64,000 nucleotides of DNA. It comes from Litomosoides sigmodontis. Lineage: Eukaryota; Nematoda; Chromadorea; Rhabditida; Onchocercidae. The notes under the pieces were generated by a model. That model was given only the letters and a program-made list of their open reading frames with translations. It searched no databases and was not told the origin of the DNA. Of this stretch, positions 56,968 to 64,000 are shown piece by piece (position 1 is the stretch's first letter; each line of letters begins with the position of its first letter). The position numbers and the translations under genes were made by a program. The stretch spans positions 10,017,652 to 10,081,651 of the forward strand of contig OY718805.1 of the NCBI GenBank assembly GCA_963070105.1, given 5' to 3'.

Positions 56968-59807
56968 CTACTTAATCCTTTGCAATTTACATACGTACAT
57001 TGGACCACAGTTCGAAGGTAAATAAGGAAGTATGAGAAGACCTCTTCGAGGCTTATCACTGAATCGATATATACTTTTAAAATTTGATACCATTTGTGAT
57101 AACGATAACTCCACCGCCTGTAAAACAAGTTTATTAACTTTGCCACTAATTTTTAAAAATAATACGATATTTTTTGAGATCGTGTAAAATACTTCACTTT
57201 AATTCCGAAATATTCATCCGCTATTGCTACACCGTTTTCAATAACTCCTTCATTTTGAACTGGAGATAAGGCGCATGTTGAATAGACAATATGACCACCA
57301 ACTCGAACGGACCGTAAGGCATTGCTGAAAAAATTTGTCAAAAATCTTAACAGTAGAACTGTCCAATAATCAATACAAGTGAATATCCATACGTAACGTC
57401 ATTTCTGAAAACAGTAAAATGCTTAACATTGCAGAACTCGATATTACATAATGATTAAGTTGCACATCCCCAATTTCGAGTGTACATGAAACTTTCCGAA
57501 ATCCATTTTGTAATTTTTTGACACTTCTCCAAGCTGTTAATCGTGCATTATAGTGCCAAACCCAAAACGAGTACACTAAACGCTTTGACGAAATCGTTAG
57601 AGATTGAATATAAAAAGAGTTAACAAAGATGTTTTGAAAATGGTTGTGAAATTCAAACTGACACAAGCATTCGTGTCTGTATCTGTGGCAAATTCAAACG
57701 TTGTTCGGTCAGCCTAGTGGAGTATAGATTACCGTCATCTCTGTTTACCGAAAGGCGATCCGAAGTGCACGGCGCATCCACCAGAACCTTAACATACATA
57801 ATACAGTTTTCATTTCTAAAAAAACCAATACATTACTCATTACATTACTTTAATAAAATAAAAAAAAATACAAACGGTCCTGACTTCATACGATTCTCAG
57901 TGTAATGAAAAATACACTGGCAAACATCTTCAATTACTTACCCTATCGTAACAGCTGCACTCATCCCAACTATCCAGCACCGAAGCATCTTTTCTCTTCA
58001 ATATTATCCTATCAGCAACATCTGAGCCTGCCGGTATATACTGTCCCAACGCTCGATGCAGCTGACCCAATCGGCTTTGCTTATTATCGTTGCATGTTAA
58101 TTTTGCTTTAAAAAAAGTTATACAGATATAAAACACCGCAAAAGATTTATTCGGAAAACTAAAATTTTCATGCATAACGATGACCAAACAAGCTTCTCTC
58201 AAAAAGACTTGAAATTCTAATTTTATTGAATAAAACACATAACTAACCCAACAAATCAGTTTGCACAATCGTAAGGCTTTTCCCACCAGGTGCAGCACAC
58301 ATATCCAAGATGTTTGATCCCTTAGTTAAATCCAGAGCTAAAACAGGTGCAACTGAGCCACCATCAAGAAGCCACCAACCTAAAAGAAATGTATAGGATA
58401 CCGTAGGTACACAACTCACAAATGTTTGTCCATGCACACATGGGGTATAAGAATATGTAAAAAGTACATACGTATATGGTTAGACCTCAGAAAAAGAATA
58501 AAACATAACATATTAAAACTTCACCTGGAATTCCAGACTTATCTTTTGGAGGAGGTGGGTAGTCAGATAAATCGCCTTTTGGAAAAGAATATATTGCCAG
58601 ATCAGCCGGATATGTCAATGTATGATTTTTTGTCGGTAACTCAGCATATTGTCCTTCGAAACCAGTGATACTAAAATAATTGAGTCATTTCTTATTGAAT
58701 TAAAGTACAAAACCTGGTGATAAATTATTTGAATGGAGCACTAACAAATATTCATACACTAAACTTAATATACCAGCATAAGATTAAATAATGCAAAGTT
58801 CCAGCGCAAAGCTTAGCTGTAAAATGTTGAAGCATAGAAAACACTGACAGAGTAAATTTTAAAAGAAAAAGAAAATAATAACTACTAAAAATATCTTACT
58901 TAATTTTCCTGACATTTACATCTTTCGATGACTGCGTCTTTAAGCGCTCCCGTTCCTCCAGCGAGGCAACTTCACCAGAGTGTCGAAAATGTCCTAACCC
59001 CCTCTCGCCACGCATATATACAGAATCCAATTCACTTTCATCCTTTATTCACATGAATAAATATTAAATGCTTCATGATGCAGCATGTAAAAGTTTAAAA
59101 ATCGAAAACATGTACAGGCTGATCGGTGTAGTTTATGAAATCTGAATGTTTCAAACGCATAAATTCGATAACCAAACAACCTCTTGTGAAAATGCAGAAT
59201 CCCCCGACGTGTCGACTTTTTCCCCCGACGTGTCGACTGGTGGCACCGGTTCTTCATCCTCTACATTAACGTTATGTTCCTTGGAAATTCGTTGCTGAAC
59301 TCTTTCCAAAACATTAAACGCACCAAGATCTTTTAGCAGTGCTTCATTTTCCTTCCGACTCCTATAAAGAAAGGAAAAAAATTGTATGAAAACGGAATAA
59401 ATAAGTTTAAAAAGTTAAAAAAGTGAAATTGGACATCAACGTCTAATTCCCACTTTACTTATAAAACAAACGTTTTTTACAAGAAATTTCAAACAAAAAT
59501 TGAATATTTCAAGTTGCTCTGGAAACAAAAAGTTAATTAACCTTGAAAATTTATTCAGTATAGCAAAATATTTATTTGGTGTAAGCAATCCTAAACGAAT
59601 CGATGGCCAACGGTTACCATATAACGGACCATAGTAGAAATCAAAATTATCCATGGCAATCATCGTTGGCGTTTTCAGCGGTACTATTTTTGCGTACTTT
59701 TCTTTGAACATTTTGGAAGCAAAATGCCTTTCTGAAGTAAACTTCATTGATACACGTGGCAGCGACACCGCGTCAATGATCTGTTTACCGACCACAACAC
59801 ACCACAT
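56968..59807 (-). CDS. nsun-4: Mitochondrial rRNA cytosine-5 methyltransferase NSUN4
   Basis: NSUN4 methylates a cytosine of mitochondrial rRNA using S-adenosylmethionine; in C. elegans it is reported to make the mitochondrial rRNA and tRNA m5C. Exons on the minus strand: 59807-59542, 59361-59181, 59042-58900, 58670-58525, 58379-58248, 58105-57942, 57787-57663, 57324-57198, 57117-56968. All phases agree, giving 477 residues. Family landmarks in order: AMDNFDFYYGPLYGNRWPSI, SAM motif I LDMCAAPGGKS (~269-279), motif IV VDAPCTSDR (Cys 351), motif VI VYSTCALSPVQNE (Cys 403, the expected nucleophile) and the C-terminal CGPMYVCKL. The start is the Met directly after a TTTCAG acceptor (59812-59810); a further in-frame exon may lie upstream. 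The segment before motif I carries a near-duplicated VDTSGE/VDTSGD. Divergent from the UBE2J gene. Confidence 0.95.
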
Positions 59808-59809
59808 TT

Positions 59810-59825
59810 CTGAAATTTCGAAATG
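59810..59825 (-). promoter_or_regulatory. 3' splice acceptor just before the NSUN4 start
   Basis: On the minus strand TTTCGAAATTTCAG is followed by AA and the ATG of MWCVVVGKQ. It is suitable for spliced-leader trans-splicing or for joining the candidate exon at 60417-60579. Confidence 0.55.
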
Positions 59826-60416
59826 GATGTGCACGTTTTATAAAAAAAACATACTCGAATCGCATTGAAAAAAATTTTTAGGTACATCAAATTTTCAAAA
59901 TTCCTCAGCCGTCGAATTTCGCGTGAAATAAAGCCTAGTCATTTCATTAGGCACTTTGGTAGTTTACATCAAACGTTCACAGTACATTGCTTTGCACTTC
60001 ACATAAGTTACGAGACTTGCTATTAAGCACTGTCAAACGTTAGTTAGACTCATCCATTCTTCCGATGTGCTATAGAGAACCGTCCACTATGCACTGTTTT
60101 TACAACAGCGCTTTCCGCCTACATATCTAAGGATCGATATGCGCTAAAGCGCTTGTGTCGCTCTTTGCTCATCAATGAAATGACTGTCTCATCAACCGAT
60201 CGCTAACAATCTACGTCAAGCAAAAAGCAAAAATAAAATGAAAAAATAATGCAACAAGAGATTCTACTTAATCGGTTTCGAACAACCTACCCGGAAATCT
60301 TCCACTTACCTTCCAATCAATTATTGCCTAAGCTAATTGCTACCTTTCTTCTGCAACTTTTTCCACAAATCCCCACCAGTAAAAGTCAAAAAAAAAAAGG
60401 AAAAAGTAGCAATTAC

Positions 60417-60579
60417 TGCCGCTTGCTGTATAAGTTTTTATGGCGAAAAGGAAATTAGTTTCATATTCCGTCATTAAACGGCCACTTAGTATTTCACGGC
60501 TACTTAAAATTTTTGGACAATCCTTTGGTATCGCTGTGGTGGGTGGTGTGGTCGGACTTCCTACAGTTTTGTTGGACAT
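60417..60579 (-). CDS. Candidate upstream exon of NSUN4 or separate unidentified frame
   Basis: From ATG 60579 the minus strand reads MSNKTVGSPTTPPTTAIPKD, then CPKILSSREILSGRLMTEYE, to a GTAATT donor at 60416 in phase 1. Joining to the acceptor at 59809 keeps the NSUN4 frame (A|AA ATG TGG) and would add 55 residues. The sequence is protein-like and lies in the divergent promoter region. The donor is only moderate, and the match may be chance. Confidence 0.35.
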
Positions 60580-61093
60580 CGTTTGAGCGCGGTACTTGCT
60601 TCCATCAGTCAAGTGACGGACAGTGGTGGTGTCGGTGTATAGCTTATGGCTTTATCACTGAAACGTTTGGTGTAAAATAAATTTAATTTGCTCATAAGTG
60701 AATAGCTCTCTAAAAAAAAGTGGAATTTACATAGTCATTGTTATTTGTTGAAATATAAATTTTTAAGTTGTGTATCAGATGAATATACGATGCACATATT
60801 TAGTGCGTAATTCATCAGATACATATGTGAATATTCAGTGTCGACATTCACTTTTGAGTTTTGATAGTTTTAGTAGTTCTTTATAGTTTCATATAAAATT
60901 TGTACTCACCTTACAGAAATATATGTTAGTGATTAACATATACAGCGTGTCAGTATACATCAACTGCATGTGAATGTTTTTATTTTAAAACCGTTTAATA
61001 ATACATACATTACGTATCGCAATCAGGATTTCTTGAAACGGTTGTTCGTACCACTTCTCGTGCTTCTGTAATGCTTGAATCGAATTATTTTAG
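60580..61093. promoter_or_regulatory. Divergent promoter region between NSUN4 and the UBE2J gene
   Basis: The two genes are transcribed away from each other, with starts 1.3 kb apart (0.5 kb if the candidate NSUN4 exon is real). No TATA box or known operator is obvious. An acceptor ATTATTTTAG at 61084-61093 precedes the UBE2J start by 18 bases and may receive a spliced leader. Confidence 0.45.
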
Positions 61094-61111
61094 AGATATA
61101 AATCTCTAGTC

Positions 61112-63255
61112 ATGACCACAAATCTATCGCAGTACAATCTGAAAAGTACTGGTAAGAATTATTTGTTTTTATTCTTAATTGGAATTCATTTTGCAGATTA
61201 TACAAATCCTCATTACAAAACTCATTCTTCTTGAATGTCTTCAATTAATATATGGCTGTTGGTCATTCAGTAATGATTTGCGGTAGAAAATGAACCTCTA
61301 AGCTTCTGAATTTTGTCATTTTACTTTGATGTGTTTTGTTATCAACTATAGTATTTTCATTTAATATTTTAATGGGGACGAAATGTTGTAGGTGTTAAAA
61401 GGTTAATGAAGGAAGCTGCTGAATTACGCAATCCAACGGATATGTATTATGCTCAGCCACTAGAAGTAAGTGTGTATGATGAGCGCTATAAAGGTTGAAT
61501 GCTTATGTTTCGATAATTTATTCAGATGTAGTGTAAAACTGAAGCAGTTGTGCTGTTACTGAGCTAATTATTTGTGAATTCATAAGATCAAATAATTTAA
61601 TGGGTGTGCTAGTATTCAACCGAGGTATCTGTGTTTGATATGAAATATTCAAAATTTAATAATGAGCAGTGGTTTTTGATATTATTTCTTAATGCTGTCA
61701 TTTCCGAACTTTTCACAGTATCATTCCAAAATTAAAAACAAATCGCAGGACAATTTGTTTGAGTGGCATTTCACTGTTCGCGGACCAGCCGATACAGACT
61801 TCGAAGGTGGTATTTATCATGGACGAATACTTTTACCAGTGGATTATCCTATGAAACCACCAAGCGTTATACTGCTTACGGTGAATCTGTAAATTGATTT
61901 TCAGGGTTTTATTTTAATCAACTTTTTGAATCCTATGTTTTTGATTTTCTTAACTTTGTCTATCTCTCTGCCGAAACGATTTCATTGTCGTCATGCTGAG
62001 GAAAAACATGTGACATTTATTTTTATTTAATTAATTCAGACTTGCTTTCTTTCGTAAACCACAAATGAATGTTAACGGAGAGCTGTTTGCAGCCGAATGG
62101 TCGCTTCCAGCTAAATCAGAAAATTTGCTTAAGCATTTCAGGCCATCATCCGGAATCTTGGCAACCATCATGGTCCAGTAAGCGATCCCACGATTTCAAT
62201 ACTTATTTGTAAAATAACTAAGCAATGCGTTTAGGCTTTTGTAGCAAACATGAGTATTGTATAGGGGATAAGCTTTATAATACTTTTAGCCATGTTTCAG
62301 TTCGAACTGCACTTTTGGCTCTTATTGGTTTCATGCCTACTCATGCAGCTGGTGCCCTAGGCTCATTGGAGTACCCAGCAGAAGAACGTCGGAAGCTTGC
62401 TAAAAAGTGTGTTTATTTTTGTTTAATTTGTGGGATTTCACACTTGAAATCAAAAAAAGAAAGTTCTACATTTATTTGGTGCGTTTTTCTCATTTATTTT
62501 TATTGGTAGGTGGATAAATTGTCTTAAAGCAGCGTGTTCCCATAAATTGAATTTGTGATTTTCAGAAGCCATGAATGGGTTTGTAAAGAATGTGGTCTTT
62601 GTATGCGAAATGCATTAGCAAGTAAAACAGTGTATGGCGGTAGCGCGGATGTCACTGAAACCCAGCGTTTGGTCACGCAGATTTCTGTTAACGTTAGTAA
62701 ATATTTTGTCAACAAAGTTTCGATGCAGTATGATGTCTTTTCATACTGTTCAAGATTTCATTGTTCTGCTTATTGAATTTCCCATTTATGCATGGTATTT
62801 TTAATTAAAGTGGGAATTGGTCGGAGTAATTTCTCATTCAATTCCTGAATTTTCTTTAGAAATTTACGGAATCAACACGGGATGATCAAAGTGAATGTTC
62901 CAATTTCAGTGCTTTTGTTTTGAATTCAGCTGTGATACGTCGAAGTTGAATAGCATCGAGCTGTTTTTTGCAGGAAGATAAAGAAGCAACAGTTAATCAA
63001 AATTTATTCGTAGCGAGTGACGTGGCACTAGGAAATGAAACTGTAATGGACGGTTCTGGTATTACGTCCGAGGCTTTACGCCATAGGCGATCGTCTTCCC
63101 GAGCAACATCCATCACGTCTGCCAGCAGTGGCGGTTCAGAATTGACATCAAATTGTTCTTCCTGGCAGTTGATTTTTATCTGGTTCTTTTCTGTAATTGT
63201 CATAGGTTTGATTTTAAGAAGAATTGCTTCCATGCAAAGTGGCTCGATTGTTTAA
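61112..63255 (+). CDS. ubc-6: ER tail-anchored ubiquitin-conjugating enzyme E2 J (UBE2J1/Ubc6 family)
   Basis: This E2 enzyme transfers ubiquitin to misfolded proteins at the ER membrane (ERAD). Exons 61112-61151, 61392-61465, 61749-61880, 62093-62177, 62301-62406, 62566-62692, 62974-63255; all phases agree, giving 281 residues. The start MTTNLSQYNLKSTGVKRLMK aligns with the family start. The UBC fold is clear: NLFEWHFTVRGP, YHGRILLP, YPMKPPSVILLT, then NQKICLSISGHHPESWQPSW with the active-site Cys at ~94 in the Ubc6/UBE2J type of site. It continues through SIRTALLALIGFMPT. The C-terminal exon is Ser-rich and ends in one membrane span (WQLIFIWFFSVIVIGLIL, ~252-269) with a short basic luminal end, the expected tail anchor. 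UBE2J1 fits better than UBE2J2; the symbol follows the C. elegans orthologue and should be confirmed. Confidence 0.95.
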
Positions 63256-64000
63256 TGTGTAGTAACTATGTTGCTGTGTTCAAGGAGGGAGAAATTATTC
63301 CTTCTTCGTATATTGCTTCTTTTTATTTTTCATAATCCCTGCAGGAATAAATGTATGCTTAGACTTGTGTTCATTATGATATGTATAACACTCACCTATT
63401 GAAATGGTAGTGACTGTAGGCCAGATGACACGCGGACGTTAGGCTTACGTTTTGTTCACTTCGCTTGATTTCTGATCGTTAGCTGGTCTTTCAAGACTTT
63501 CAAAATTAGAAGTGAAAGATTGAAGGAAAAAAGGAATTGAAATTTGATGGTGAAAAATGAATTTTATTCAGTATGTTACCGATCACTCAAATGAAAGCGA
63601 TGATGTAATTAATCGTAGCTGTCTGCGGACGGTTTACTAGATTGCGGTTACTTAAATACTTGATTAGGAATATGCTATGCTAAATGATTTGACAGTTCTT
63701 TTTGCATTGAAGTTGCTGATGGAATTTATTATAGCTATGATATGCCCTTATATTTATTTACACAAAGGTGTATGTATCTTTTGCTATGCATTTCGATTCA
63801 CTATATGTTTTTATCGGGTTTTAATTTGGAACTATTAATAGGTTCACTGTTAATAAGTTTAAACTGATGAGAAATCACTCATTTTTAACACGCGATATAC
63901 AGAGATTATTTTGTTAAAACATATATATTAAATTGTAGACTGAATTCACCTTAGTTTAAATTTACGTGAAAGAAGGAATAGGAATGGAAATGTTTCTACT
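63256..64000. other. 3' UTR and downstream sequence of the UBE2J gene
   Basis: A canonical AATAAA at 63346-63351, 91 bases after the stop codon, is the likely polyadenylation signal. Beyond it the sequence is AT-rich and no exon is seen up to the window end. Confidence 0.55.

Overview
The window looks like nuclear DNA of a nematode, most likely a clade III parasite such as a filaria. The base composition is strongly AT-rich, introns are bounded by GT and a short TTTCAG-like acceptor, several genes have a TTTCAG just before the ATG as expected for spliced-leader trans-splicing, and the protein kinase A gene has a nematode-type N-terminus. The genus is not determined. All gene structures below were assembled by eye from splice signals, reading-frame phase and family conservation.

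Layout. 1-15.3 kb is mostly AT-rich non-coding sequence rich in simple repeats, with one small candidate two-exon gene on the minus strand near 2.4 kb. 15.3-30.6 kb is the catalytic subunit of cAMP-dependent protein kinase (kin-1). Seven shared exons (26491-30560) can be reached in phase from at least three alternative first exons: a 21-residue canonical one (15328), a very long low-complexity one (18880-20542) and an 11-residue one (24506). 31-35 kb is a sparsely coding flank with one unidentified minus-strand exon and diverged copies of the two ends of the next region.

35.3-52.9 kb is the most unusual part: an inverted repeat with two arms of about 8.5 kb around a spacer of about 0.55 kb. 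The arms correspond base for base wherever compared, except for a G/C homopolymer (18 versus 14). Each arm carries the same GC-rich spliced gene for a coiled-coil/zinc-finger protein. The two copies are divergent, with their 5' ends facing the centre and preceded by a 309-bp tandem repeat. Downstream of each gene are about 6 kb of polypyrimidine/polypurine sequence with nine copies of a roughly 95-bp AT-rich unit. A long ATT-type microsatellite marks the outer edge of both arms.

53.4-64 kb is ordinary gene-rich sequence: a secreted DB-module protein (+), the mitochondrial rRNA cytosine-5 methyltransferase NSUN4 (-), and the ER tail-anchored ubiquitin-conjugating enzyme of the UBE2J1/Ubc6 family (+). 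The last two are divergently arranged and probably share the promoter region at 59.8-61.1 kb. No tRNA, rRNA or CRISPR array was seen.
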